Source of the DNA: Dehalococcoidia bacterium
Lineage (GTDB): Bacteria > Chloroflexota > Dehalococcoidia > UBA1151 > UBA1328
DNA length: 19,683 nt
Assembly: GCA_030745955.1 (NCBI GenBank)
Contig: JASLNQ010000007.1
Span: 1-19,683 of the forward strand
Direction: 5' to 3'
A program made the translations under genes and the position numbers. The notes below the pieces were generated by a model. That model had not been told where the DNA came from, searched no databases, and saw only the letters and a program-made list of their open reading frames with translations. Of this stretch, positions 1 through 7,392 are shown one piece after another (position 1 is the first letter of the stretch; each line of letters starts with the position of its first letter).

Positions 1-914
1 GGCGATTCGGCGACCAGGGTCTCCCGCAGGGACCGGTTGGCGGCGACCCCCCCTGCCAGCACTATCCCGGCGCAGTTCTCACGCGTGGCGGCGGCGATGG
101 TCTTGGTAACCAGGACATCGACAACCGATTCCTGGAATGCCCTCGCCAGCCCTGCCACCGTTTCGGGATCGGGCACGCCGCCCATGCCTTCCCCGGGGGG
201 CGGGTAGATGCCGAGTGACCTCGCACGGTTTATCACCGCGGTCTTCAGGCCGCTGAACGAGAACTCGTCGGTGCCCCGCATCCAGGCCCGGGGGAACGGC
301 TCGGCAGCAGGGGCGCCCTCTGCGACCCGCTGGATCTCCGGCCCCCCCGGGTAGCGCAGTCCGAGCACGCGGGCCGCCTTGTCGAACGCCTCGCCGGCCG
401 CGTCGTCGCGGGTTTCGCCCAGCAGGCGGAACCTGCCGTGGCCCTCGAGCAGCACGAGCTCGGTGTGGCCGCCCGATACCACGAGGCACATGATCGGCCG
501 CCCACCGATTTTTTTTTGGAACGGCTCAAGTCCTGCTGTGTCGTCGGTCATGGCCCAGGCTGCATATACGTGCCCGTCCATATGGTTGACGCCAACGAGG
601 GGAACATTGAGCGAGGCCGCAAGGCCCTTCGCAAAGTTCAGGCCGACGATCAGCGAGCCCGCCAGCCCCGGACCGTGCGTCGGGGCAACAACGTCGATGT
701 CGCCCCAGTCAAGACCGGCGTCGACGACTGCCCGCTCACAGACGGGGCGGATGTCGAGCACATGCTGGCGCGACGCGACCTCCGGGACGATGCCGCCGTA
801 ACGGGCGTGGACATCGACTTGGGTGGCGACGACGTTCGCAAGCACGCGCCCGGTGCCGTCCACGATACCGACCGCGGTCTCGTCGCAGCTTGTTTCGATT
901 CCTAAAAAAAACAT
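1..914 (-). CDS. tsaD: tRNA N6-adenosine threonylcarbamoyltransferase TsaD, 3' end beyond the window
   Basis: TsaD transfers the threonylcarbamoyl group to A37 of ANN-decoding tRNAs as the catalytic subunit of the cytoplasmic t6A complex (with TsaB and TsaE). Translating the minus strand from the ATG at 914 gives 304 open codons to the window edge; the family is usually about 340 residues, so only the C-terminal tail is missing. The start MFFLGIETSCDET is the typical ASKHA-fold N-terminus. The metal site NHMDGH falls at His111 and His115, the same positions as in E. coli. VVSGGHTEL, SGLKTAV and AGGVAANRSLR follow in the expected order. Two homopolymers (8 A at 904-911, 9 T at 509-517) lie inside the gene, but the frame remains open through both. 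No Shine-Dalgarno is evident before the ATG. The gene is divergent from the small gene at 1083; identity is secure. Confidence 0.96.
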   Translation of the reverse strand, partial: MFFLGIETSCDETAVGIVDGTGRVLANVVATQVDVHARYGGIVPEVASRQHVLDIRPVCERAVVDAGLDWGDIDVVAPTHGPGLAGSLIVGLNFAKGLAASLNVPLVGVNHMDGHVYAAWAMTDDTAGLEPFQKKIGGRPIMCLVVSGGHTELVLLEGHGRFRLLGETRDDAAGEAFDKAARVLGLRYPGGPEIQRVAEGAPAAEPFPRAWMRGTDEFSFSGLKTAVINRARSLGIYPPPGEGMGGVPDPETVAGLARAFQESVVDVLVTKTIAAATRENCAGIVLAGGVAANRSLRETLVAES

Positions 915-1082
915 CGCAATATGTTCAATGTAACCGTCAAACAGGTGATTTATCCTATGTGGGCGCTCCACTTTGCTGCATGATCGAAGGGTGGACCGCA
1001 GCCGGGTAACGGCCCGGCGGAAAGCAGGCCGCTGTCTTGGACGCGGTCACTGGCCCATTCGTCGAGATTTTGTCCCTGGAGT

Positions 1083-1292
1083 GTGACTGTCTTGGATTCA
1101 AGTAACTGGCCCGGGTGTATGGCGTGTGGTGAGGGGCGGTTGGTCCCGTTATCTGACTTCGGTGGTCAGGGTGCACCCGTCCACTACAAGGCATGGGTGT
1201 GCACCAGCCCGGATTGCGATTTCAACATCAAGATCCGAAACGGTGAGATCCACCTGAACGAACCGATCATCCGGGGCGCCCGAGTCCGATAG
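1083..1292 (+). CDS. Small protein with two cysteine pairs, probable zinc ribbon, function unknown
   Basis: This 69-residue protein is not one I recognise. It has a CMAC pair near the N-terminus and a CTSPDC pair about 25 residues later (C-x2-C and C-x4-C), a spacing consistent with one bound zinc ion. Between them is a Gly-rich stretch, and the C-terminus alternates charged and hydrophobic residues like a short beta hairpin. The start is uncertain: GTG at 1083 has GGAG (1078-1081) only one base upstream, while the in-frame TTG at 1092 has the same GGAG ten bases away, which is a better distance and would give 66 residues. Either start keeps all four cysteines. It sits 50 bases upstream of the sortase on the same strand and could share its transcript. 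Coding status rests on the cysteine pattern and an open frame of the right size. Confidence 0.6.
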   Translation: MTVLDSSNWPGCMACGEGRLVPLSDFGGQGAPVHYKAWVCTSPDCDFNIKIRNGEIHLNEPIIRGARVR

Positions 1293-1342
1293 CATTTAGC
1301 CCGATCAATCCGCTGCGGCCTGCGGGCCGTACCGGGAATGAG

Positions 1343-2224
1343 GTGGCTATTTCAAAAAAACACGGCAACCAGGGGCGTTCCAGGTTTTCGCTGACCACGG
1401 TCGTGGCCTACGCGGTCGCCCTGGCCGGTGTCGGCCTGATCGCGATTTCGGGTGTCTACATATACTCCCGGTCCCGATCGGGCTCTGACGCGGCCGAGTT
1501 CATCTACTCGATACCGGACGAAAACCTCGGCAGTCACCTCGGCAGGGCGGCGGTGCGGGTCGCCGGTGAGCCGGTCGAGGGCGTGCAGCCGGTGCCGCTC
1601 GAACTGAGGGCACCAGATGTCGCCCGGTTTGCAGAGCTGTACCCGGGAAGCCTGCTCAACCCGAAATACTGGCCGGAACCGGAATGGGCCGGATCGGACC
1701 CGTTCGGGGGGCCGGACATCCCCGGCGACTTCATCCCGGTGCTCTCAACCGACCTGTTCCGCGATTTCGACCCGGCGACGGAGGCGACCGGGATGCGGAT
1801 CCCGGCGATCAATGTCCATTCGACGGTCGCAGAGCTGGAGATCATCGACCTGGGCAACCAGCAGCAGTACCAGACCCCCGACAACACCGTGGGGCACATC
1901 CCCGAGACCGCCGGCCCCGGGCAGCAGGGCAGCGGCTGGTTCTTCGCCCACCTCGAGAGCTTTGTGGCCGGTGAAGGGAGTATTTTTCGACGCCTCCCCG
2001 AGATCGCCGAGCTCATCAAGCAGGACCCGGTCGACGTTTACGTTGAGACCGAAGACGTGGTGTTCATCTATCGCGTGACGGGCACGAGCCAGGTGCACGA
2101 GGACGACCTGCACCTGGTCAGCGCCGACGATGCGCAGATCACCCTGGTGACATGCTGGCCGACCCGTGTCTACGACCAGCGCATCCTGGTCGACGCGACA
2201 CTCATCGCCTATCGGCCGCTCTAG
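1343..2224 (+). CDS. Sortase family transpeptidase, membrane-anchored
   Basis: Sortases are cysteine transpeptidases on the outer face of the membrane that cleave a sorting motif in secreted proteins and attach them to the cell wall or to each other. The protein has 293 residues: a basic N-terminus, one membrane segment (about 17-42), a long linker, and a sortase domain from about 150 to the end. The catalytic triad is visible as His203 (in FFAHLES), Cys271 (in TLVTCWP) and Arg280 (in YDQRILV). Sequence and size resemble class D/E sortases more than class A or B, but the class is not certain. The start is GTG at 1343, with a weak GGGA at 1334-1337; an ATG at 1338 is out of frame. No substrate with an LPXTG-like tail is encoded in this window. 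A sortase suggests a single-membrane (monoderm) envelope. Confidence 0.85.
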   Translation: MAISKKHGNQGRSRFSLTTVVAYAVALAGVGLIAISGVYIYSRSRSGSDAAEFIYSIPDENLGSHLGRAAVRVAGEPVEGVQPVPLELRAPDVARFAELYPGSLLNPKYWPEPEWAGSDPFGGPDIPGDFIPVLSTDLFRDFDPATEATGMRIPAINVHSTVAELEIIDLGNQQQYQTPDNTVGHIPETAGPGQQGSGWFFAHLESFVAGEGSIFRRLPEIAELIKQDPVDVYVETEDVVFIYRVTGTSQVHEDDLHLVSADDAQITLVTCWPTRVYDQRILVDATLIAYRPL

Positions 2225-2450
2225 CCCCTGTTTCACCAGGCTGCCGGACGGGCCCGGTTTACAGCCGCGCGCTATGTTGAAAAACAAAAAACCCCGGTCT
2301 GCCGAGTTCTGCGCGATCATTGATGGCCGAAACTGCGTCGGCCCGCGCGGACCGGTTTTTTCTCAGGGGCCACCGGGAAAGCCGGTTGCCGGGCGTCCCC
2401 TGTAAATACCAACCCGGACCCAAAAACTCTCTACACGAAACTGGACAGCA
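2225..2450 (+). other. Intergenic region between sortase and ctaA with two hairpins
   Basis: There is no convincing coding region here. A short stem with one mismatch followed by six T (about 2340-2361) could terminate the sortase transcript. Directly after it, ACCGG/CCGGT (2372-2376 with 2382-2386) is nested inside CAGGGG/CCCCTG (2364-2369 with 2397-2402), giving a possible structured 5' leader for ctaA. I see no promoter with good -35 and -10 boxes. Confidence 0.4.
2340..2361 (+). terminator. Possible weak intrinsic terminator after the sortase gene
   Basis: GGCCC and GGACC pair with one mismatch around a GCGC loop, and six T residues (2356-2361) begin two bases after the stem. The stem is short, so termination efficiency is doubtful. 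Confidence 0.35.
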
Positions 2451-3590
2451 ATGGACTCGTCTGCCCCTGGCCCTGGTGAAAACCTCCCGCGCACCCTGAT
2501 CTGGGAAGACAGGCTGCTAATCGCCCTGCTCGCGATCACGGTCGTTGGCGTAGTCTTGCAGATCACGCTGGGTGGCGTGGTCAGGGTGACCGGTTCGGGT
2601 GACGGCTGTCCCGACTGGCCCCAGTGCTTTGGACGCTGGTACCCGCCGTTCGAGTACCACGCGCTGCTCGAATACAGCCACCGCACAGCCGGCGCGCTGC
2701 TGGGGCTGGCGATCGTCGCGGCGACCGTCCGGGTGTGGGTAAAACACCGCGACCGGGTGGCCGTGGCCTGGCTCACCACGTCGTCCCTGGCCCTGGTATT
2801 CATCGTCGGGATGCTTGGCGGGGCGGTGGTGTTGAACGACCTCGACCCCGCTATCCGTACCGTTCACCTGATGCTCGCCGAGGCAGTCGCACTGCTGGCG
2901 ATACTGGCACTCGTGGCCTCGACCTTCGCCCGGCCCGGAATGCCGGAAGGCGGGCCAGGTGGTGCCCGAGGTGGCGTCCAACTTCACGCCCGTGATAAAG
3001 ACTCGCCGTGGATATGGGGGCGGGTGAGCGACGAGCATCGGGCGGCCCTCAACCTGGCCGCGGTCGCTGCCGTGCTGACCCTGGTGGCCCTGCTCTCGGG
3101 CTCGTATGCCGTGTGGCGGGAGGCCGGCGCGGTATGTGCGTCGTGGCCGTTGTGCGGCGGGCGTGTGGTCCCCGAATCGACGCTGGCGTGGATCCACGTG
3201 GCGCACCGGGTCCTGTCGCTCGTGTCGATAGTCGCAGTGCTCATTGCCGGCCACCGTGCATGGCGGCTGAACGACACGTCGCGGGCACTCCGCATTGCCG
3301 CGCTCGGTGCCGCGGTGCTTATCGTTGCGCAAATGCTGATGGGTGCCGCCAACCCGTGGACGGTGTTCGCCGAGTGGGCCAGGGCCGGACACCTGGCAAT
3401 GGCGACGCTGGTGTGGGTCGATATGGTGTTTATCGTGGCGCTGATCCTCCGGCCCGTACCGGCTCGCGACCTGGCCGCAGCAGGCTATGGCAACCCCGGT
3501 CTCACCGGGCTGACTACCGCGGGGGCCGATCCCACCGGGTCCAGTCCCACCGGGCCGAGCCCCGCCGGGGGTAATTCACAGCCGGAGTAA
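2451..3590 (+). CDS. ctaA: Heme A synthase, CtaA/COX15 family
   Basis: CtaA oxidises the C8 methyl group of heme O to a formyl group, making heme A for aa3-type cytochrome oxidase; it is an integral membrane protein with two pseudo-symmetric four-helix halves. Diagnostic blocks are GGVVRVTGSGDGCPDWP (about 41-57), the cysteine pair in CPDWPQC (Cys53, Cys59), the heme-ligand region EYSHR (His77), HLMLAEA, a second-half CASWPLC pair, HVAHR, and GHLAMATLVW. The two Cys pairs are the type found in Gram-positive and related CtaA. At 379 residues it is longer than a typical 300-330 residue CtaA because of a Gly/Pro/Thr/Ser-rich tail after the last helix and a hydrophilic loop between the halves. 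Start ATG 2451 gives a short N-terminus before the first helix. It is followed by ctaB after 61 bases, so the two probably form one unit. Confidence 0.95.
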   Translation: MDSSAPGPGENLPRTLIWEDRLLIALLAITVVGVVLQITLGGVVRVTGSGDGCPDWPQCFGRWYPPFEYHALLEYSHRTAGALLGLAIVAATVRVWVKHRDRVAVAWLTTSSLALVFIVGMLGGAVVLNDLDPAIRTVHLMLAEAVALLAILALVASTFARPGMPEGGPGGARGGVQLHARDKDSPWIWGRVSDEHRAALNLAAVAAVLTLVALLSGSYAVWREAGAVCASWPLCGGRVVPESTLAWIHVAHRVLSLVSIVAVLIAGHRAWRLNDTSRALRIAALGAAVLIVAQMLMGAANPWTVFAEWARAGHLAMATLVWVDMVFIVALILRPVPARDLAAAGYGNPGLTGLTTAGADPTGSSPTGPSPAGGNSQPE

Positions 3591-3651
3591 GGCCTGTCCC
3601 GCGGGAGCGCCGCCGGGCGCAGAGCAGTTCCAGACCGGTTAATATTTTCAA

Positions 3652-4548
3652 ATGGCTACTGACGAGTCTGTAAAACGCAGTCCCACGCTCGTCCTGCTGG
3701 GTGATTTCATCGCGCTCACCAAGCCGCGCGTGATGGTGCTCCTGCTCGTTGCCGCCGTAGCGGGGGCGTTCCTCGGCGCGGATTCGACCCCGTCCCTCGA
3801 CGTGCTGGTCGCAGTGCTCGTCGGCGGGGCCCTGGCCGCTGGCGGGGCCGCCTCACTGAACATGGCTTACGAGGTCGAGCTCGACCGGAGCATGGGGCGC
3901 ACAAAGAACCGACCCGTGGTAGAGGGCCGGCTCTCCGTTCGCACCGCAGTGCTCTTCGGCATCGCGCTCAACATCGCAGCGTTCGTCGTCCTCGCACTGC
4001 TGACCAACGTGTTGGCCGCCGGCCTTGCGATGGCCGGGACCGTGATCTACTTCGGCCTCTACACCATCGTGCTCAAGCAGTCGACCACCCAGAATATCGT
4101 GGTCGGTGGGGCTGCCGGGGCGGTGCCGCCGCTGGTGGGCTACGCGGCGGCCGCGGGCACCCTGGAGCTTTCGGCGTGGTACATGTTCGTGATCATCTTC
4201 TTCTGGACGCCGCCGCACTTCTGGGCGCTGGCGATCATGATCCGGGAGGACTACGCCCGCGCCAACATCCCGATGCTGCCGGTGGTTCGGGGTGTCGGGC
4301 ATACGAGCACCCAGATCCTCCTCTACACGACGGTGCTCACCGCGCTGACGGTCCTGTTCGGCATTATGGCGGACGCCCTCGGGTGGATTTACATGACTGG
4401 CACGCTGGCGTTGGGCACGGCACTCATGGGGTACGCCTACCGCCTCACCCGCACGCCGGAGCGGCCGGCCGCGGTCCGGCTCTACAAGTATTCGCTGCTG
4501 TACCTGGCGCTGTTTTTCGTGCTGGTGATGATCGACACAGTCGTTTAG
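3652..4548 (+). CDS. ctaB: Protoheme IX farnesyltransferase (heme O synthase)
   Basis: CtaB (CyoE) joins farnesyl diphosphate to the vinyl group of protoheme to make heme O, the substrate of CtaA encoded just upstream. It is a UbiA-type membrane prenyltransferase of 298 residues, the usual length. Visible motifs are ALTKPRVMVLLLV at the first helix and the first Asp-rich motif, which here reads NMAYEVELD then MGRTKNRP: the first of the two usual Asp residues is Glu, a conservative change at a Mg-diphosphate ligand. The loop motif NIVVGGAAGAVPPLVGY and the block FFWTPPHFWALAI with DYARANIPMLP follow. About eight or nine hydrophobic helices are present. Start ATG 3652 fits the N-terminus. Gene order ctaA-ctaB supports assembly of a heme A or heme O terminal oxidase, although no oxidase subunit gene lies in this window. 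Confidence 0.96.
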   Translation: MATDESVKRSPTLVLLGDFIALTKPRVMVLLLVAAVAGAFLGADSTPSLDVLVAVLVGGALAAGGAASLNMAYEVELDRSMGRTKNRPVVEGRLSVRTAVLFGIALNIAAFVVLALLTNVLAAGLAMAGTVIYFGLYTIVLKQSTTQNIVVGGAAGAVPPLVGYAAAAGTLELSAWYMFVIIFFWTPPHFWALAIMIREDYARANIPMLPVVRGVGHTSTQILLYTTVLTALTVLFGIMADALGWIYMTGTLALGTALMGYAYRLTRTPERPAAVRLYKYSLLYLALFFVLVMIDTVV

Positions 4549-4637
4549 GGGCAACGGGTGTTCCCACCGGCCGCCACACCCGGCCACCCGCCCGTACATG
4601 CCGCGCCCCCGCCGCGTTTCCGCGTTACGATGTGGGC

Positions 4638-5633
4638 GTGGGATTCCTGCGAACAACTCTGACCGTGCTCGGCCTGGCTGCGGGTGGCTATGCCGGGGTG
4701 TCTTCGGCCATGGCATCGAACCTGACGAAGACGGCGCGGGTCCGCCCCGACGACACGCCCGAATCGGTCGGGCTCGACTACCGCGATGTCAGTTTTGAGA
4801 GCCGGGGCGGCGATGCCGGCCTCTCCGGTTGGCTTGTGCCGCCCGGTCCCGGGCCGGGACGCGCGGCAGTCGCCGACCCCCCCGGCGGCACGATGCGGGG
4901 CAAGTCATGGATCATGATGGTCCACGGCGACAACGCCAGCCGCAGCGATTCGAAGACAGGGATGTTGGCCATTGCCCGCGCCCTGAGCGAACGCGGGTTC
5001 GGCATCTTTATGTTCGACATGCGCGGCCGCGGCGATTCACCCGCCGACTTCTCGTCGTCTGGCTATTTCGAAAGGCTCGACCTGCAGGGCGCCTCCGATT
5101 ACCTGGTCAGCAACGGTGCCGACCGCAGCCGGATCGGCGTACTTGGTTTTTCACTCGGCGGCGCGGTGGCGCTGCTGGCCGGGTCGAACCCGAACAACTT
5201 TGGGGCCGTGGTGTCCGACAGTGCGTTCGCCGATCTCTCGCTGGTCCTCAAGGATTCGCTGCGGGGGTTCAAACGCCCACTCGCAATCTGGTTCCCGGGC
5301 ATGAAGTTCATGGCGAAGGCCATCTACGGGATCGATATATCAGACGTCTCGCCGGCCCGTGCGATCGCCCGCTCCGACACACCCGTGCTGGTGATTCACG
5401 GCAGCGAGGACGGTGTGGTCCCGGTCGAGCACGCCCGGCTGCTGGGCAGGGCGATTGGCGCGAGCTTCGACGAGATCGAGACGGGCGAAGAGTCGGTGTG
5501 GATTGTTCCCGGCGCCGGCCATTCAGGGGCGTACAAAACACAGCCGAAGACCTACATCGATAAGGTTACGGCGTTCTTCGAAAGACACCTCGGGACGCCC
5601 CGCGGGCAAACCACCGGGACGGGCCCGGATTAA
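4638..5633 (+). CDS. Membrane-anchored alpha/beta hydrolase, substrate unknown
   Basis: A serine hydrolase of the alpha/beta fold, resembling the YqkD-type hydrolases of unknown substrate. Counting from GTG 4638 (331 residues), the nucleophile elbow is GFSLGG with Ser172, the acid is Asp258 in GSEDGVVP, and the base is His295 in GAGHSGAY, all in canonical order. HGDNASR near 105 is the usual oxyanion-hole strand and loop. The N-terminal segment is hydrophobic (FLRTTLTVLGLAAGGYAGV), suggesting a signal anchor with the enzyme outside the membrane. The start is uncertain: GTG at 4632 and GTG at 4638 are both possible, and neither has a clear ribosome site. The frame stays open further upstream into ctaB, but that extension is not hydrolase-like. 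The gene converges on rplT, leaving 28 bases between stop codons. Confidence 0.85.
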   Translation: MGFLRTTLTVLGLAAGGYAGVSSAMASNLTKTARVRPDDTPESVGLDYRDVSFESRGGDAGLSGWLVPPGPGPGRAAVADPPGGTMRGKSWIMMVHGDNASRSDSKTGMLAIARALSERGFGIFMFDMRGRGDSPADFSSSGYFERLDLQGASDYLVSNGADRSRIGVLGFSLGGAVALLAGSNPNNFGAVVSDSAFADLSLVLKDSLRGFKRPLAIWFPGMKFMAKAIYGIDISDVSPARAIARSDTPVLVIHGSEDGVVPVEHARLLGRAIGASFDEIETGEESVWIVPGAGHSGAYKTQPKTYIDKVTAFFERHLGTPRGQTTGTGPD

Positions 5634-5661
5634 CCGGGCACCGTGAAAAATCCGGTGAAGA

Positions 5662-6021
5662 TCAGGCGGGTAGCGCGGTCTGGGCGGCCTTCACGACCTC
5701 GGTGAATCCCTCGGGCTCCCGGACCGCCAGCTCGGCAAGCGATTTGCGGTCGAGCTCGATGCCGGCAAGCGACAGGCCATGGATCAGGCTGGCGTAGTTG
5801 ATGCCGTTCGCCCGGGCCGCGGCGTTGATGCGGACGATCTGGAGCGACCGGTTCGTGCGCTTCTTCAAACGGCGGTGGGCCGTCGAGTACGCCTGTGCGT
5901 GGATCAGCGATTCACGTGCGACGCGGTAGCGCCGGCTCCGCGAAGCACGGTGGCCCCGCGTCGCCTTGAGCACAGCCTTGTGCCGCTTTCTTGTTGTAGT
6001 TCCGCCCTTGACCCTGGCCAA
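5662..6021 (-). CDS. rplT: 50S ribosomal protein L20
   Basis: L20 is an early-assembly protein of the large ribosomal subunit that binds 23S rRNA and, in several bacteria, also represses its own operon. The 119-residue sequence has the expected basic N-terminal extension (MARVKGG, then KATRGHRASRSRRYRVA) and the globular part with TNRSLQIVRINAAAR and NGINYASLIHGL. The start is TTG at 6021, not ATG: GAGGAGAG lies a few bases upstream and MARVK is the universal L20 start, so this choice is firm. It is the last gene of infC-rpmI-rplT. A strong hairpin (6046-6071) lies just upstream of its ribosome site. Confidence 0.97.
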   Translation of the reverse strand: MARVKGGTTTRKRHKAVLKATRGHRASRSRRYRVARESLIHAQAYSTAHRRLKKRTNRSLQIVRINAAARANGINYASLIHGLSLAGIELDRKSLAELAVREPEGFTEVVKAAQTALPA

Positions 6022-6045
6022 CGTATCTCTCCTCGATCAAACGAA

Positions 6046-6071
6046 TGCCGGACCCAGCTGCGAGTCCGGCA
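6046..6071 (-). promoter_or_regulatory. Perfect 8-bp hairpin between rpmI and rplT
   Basis: TGCCGGAC (6046-6053 on the plus strand) and GTCCGGCA (6064-6071) form a perfect 8-bp stem with a 10-base loop. In the minus-strand transcript it ends about 11 bases before the GAGGAGAG ribosome site of rplT. There is no T run, so it is not an ordinary terminator. An r-protein operator, an RNA-processing site or a barrier between rpmI and rplT translation are possible. Confidence 0.6.
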
Positions 6072-6099
6072 ATGTGTTCACACTATTATGCAGCGTTCG

Positions 6100-6303
6100 C
6101 TAGTGAAGCGCGCTGATCGCCTGCTTGATGGTCTTTGAAAATGTCTTTGAGTCCAGGGCGACCTTCCCGCCGAACAGGCGCTTGACACGCGCCGCCCTGC
6201 GTCGTCGGAAGTGGCTCTTCGGGCCCTTCGTGCGCAGCACCTTGCCGGTGCCACTTATGTGGAACCGCTTCTTGGCGCCCTTGTGGGTCTTCATCTTCGG
6301 CAT
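6100..6303 (-). CDS. rpmI: 50S ribosomal protein L35
   Basis: L35 is a small basic protein of the large ribosomal subunit. The 67 residues begin MPKMKTHKGAKKRF and continue with GKVLRTKGPKSHFRRRR, a near-textbook L35, and length fits the family (about 64-66). Start is ATG 6303. It lies between infC (82 bases upstream in transcription) and rplT (78 bases downstream), the conserved bacterial order, so the three are almost certainly cotranscribed. Confidence 0.97.
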   Translation of the reverse strand: MPKMKTHKGAKKRFHISGTGKVLRTKGPKSHFRRRRAARVKRLFGGKVALDSKTFSKTIKQAISALH

Positions 6304-6385
6304 GTCAGGTTGTTTCCGTTCTCAGTTCTTCGTTTCTGGTCCAGGTCCGGTTTTTGCTCCCGGGCCGTTCTTCTTGTTTTTCTGG

Positions 6386-7015
6386 CTATTCTTCTGGCGC
6401 TGCTTCGGCGTCGGCCGGTGCACCTGCAGTTGCGGTCACTCCCGTGGGTTCGGCTGCGACTGCCGGGGCTGCCTTCTCCTGCCTGTCCCGCTCTTTCTGT
6501 TGTGGCGAAGGTGCCAGCAGTATGCTCAGCACACGCCCTTCCATTCCTGGCGGTTTCTCAAGTTTTGCGACCGACGCTACGCCCTCAGCGACTTTCCTCA
6601 GCACCTTCATTGCAATCTCAGGGTGCGCCCGCTGGCGACCCCGGAACCGCACGAAAACCCTTACCTTGGCACCCTCTCCGAGAAGGTTTTTTGTGGTCCG
6701 GATCTTCGTTTCGATGTCGTTGTCCGACATCACCGGGCTGAGTCTTACGTCCTTCTGTCTGCTCGCGGTCCGGGAGACCTTTCTGGCCTCGCGCCGCTTT
6801 TTACTCTGGATAAATTTGAAACGGCCGTAATCCAGGAGACGACACACGGGTGGGGTCTGGTTCGGACCGACCTCGACAAGATCGAGCCCCTCTTCCTGCG
6901 CCAGGTCGAGCGCGTCGCGCAATTCCATCACGACCGACTCACTCGAATCCTCGCCGCGAATAACCCGGACCTGGTCGGCCCGAATTCGGCGATTCACCCT
7001 GAATTCTTTTGCTAT
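6386..7015 (-). CDS. infC: Translation initiation factor IF-3 with a non-canonical ATA start
   Basis: IF-3 binds the 30S subunit, prevents premature 50S joining and checks the start codon-initiator tRNA pairing. The N-domain block KEFRVNRRIRADQVRVI, the linker, and the C-domain block FVRFRGRQRAHPEIAMKVL are all present. No ATG, GTG or TTG lies at the expected N-terminus. The codon where homologues start (before AKEFRVN, compare MSKDF in Bacillus) is ATA at 7015-7013, preceded by GGGGAGAGAG with nine bases between GGAG and the codon. infC is known for AUU/AUC starts that make it self-regulated through its own proofreading; ATA fits this logic. The frame is open upstream to an ATG at 7210, but that 65-residue extension is not IF-3-like. 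The C-terminus carries an unusual Ala/Glu/Pro-rich tail of about 35 residues. Total is 209 residues from ATA. Confidence 0.92.
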   Translation of the reverse strand: MAKEFRVNRRIRADQVRVIRGEDSSESVVMELRDALDLAQEEGLDLVEVGPNQTPPVCRLLDYGRFKFIQSKKRREARKVSRTASRQKDVRLSPVMSDNDIETKIRTTKNLLGEGAKVRVFVRFRGRQRAHPEIAMKVLRKVAEGVASVAKLEKPPGMEGRVLSILLAPSPQQKERDRQEKAAPAVAAEPTGVTATAGAPADAEAAPEE

Positions 7016-7392
7016 GTTCGCTCTCTCCCCAACACACCGGGCGGGCTTTTCCCGCCGGACCGCACCCTGCCAGATCGGCCAAACTGGGCGCACTCCCTGC
7101 CGGTGTCGATTTGGTCGAACTTCAAATATACCAATCTCATGGCCGTAACTCAATTGCGGGCGAGTACGAATCTCCACCCGCCCCGCCCACGTATTACGGG
7201 CAGACTCCATTGCTGCTCGTGTACCCCGCTATGCTACGATTACTGTCGGCTGGCAACGTGTTTCGGGCGCATTTTTCGGTCGCGGATAACCAGCAGGATC
7301 GCTGAAAGAAATATCTCATCTAACCAACGGGCAGGCGCATCGGCAGGCCCGATTCAGACCCGTAGCAGCAGGCGATTGGACGGCCACGACAA
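7016..7392. promoter_or_regulatory. Divergent infC / ftsH control region
   Basis: This 377-base stretch holds the 5' regions of infC (minus) and ftsH (plus). On the minus strand, TTGCCA (plus 7251-7256) and CATAGC (plus 7228-7233) are 17 bases apart and could be a promoter for infC, giving a leader of about 200 bases. Within that leader GGCGGG/CCCGCC (7040-7045 with 7051-7056) forms a 6-bp hairpin just before the ribosome site. L20-type leaders are known upstream of infC operons in Firmicutes; I cannot recognise that specific structure here. No convincing ftsH promoter is seen. Confidence 0.4.

Noticed and set aside
509..517. Nine-T run as a terminator or frameshift site
   Set aside because: It lies inside tsaD, where the codons read through as Gln-Lys-Lys-Ile with intact conserved motifs on both sides, and no stem precedes it.
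4555..4582. CGGGTG/CACCCG hairpin after ctaB as a terminator
   Set aside because: The stem is only 6 bp with a 16-base loop and no T tract follows.
4176..4637. N-terminal extension of the alpha/beta hydrolase into ctaB
   Set aside because: The open frame overlaps 373 bases of ctaB in another frame; the extension is Arg/Pro/His-rich and lacks domain features, while a clean signal anchor begins at GTG 4638.
7016..7210. IF-3 starting at ATG 7210
   Set aside because: It would add 65 residues with no similarity to the IF-3 N-domain and would bypass the strong ribosome site in front of ATA 7015.
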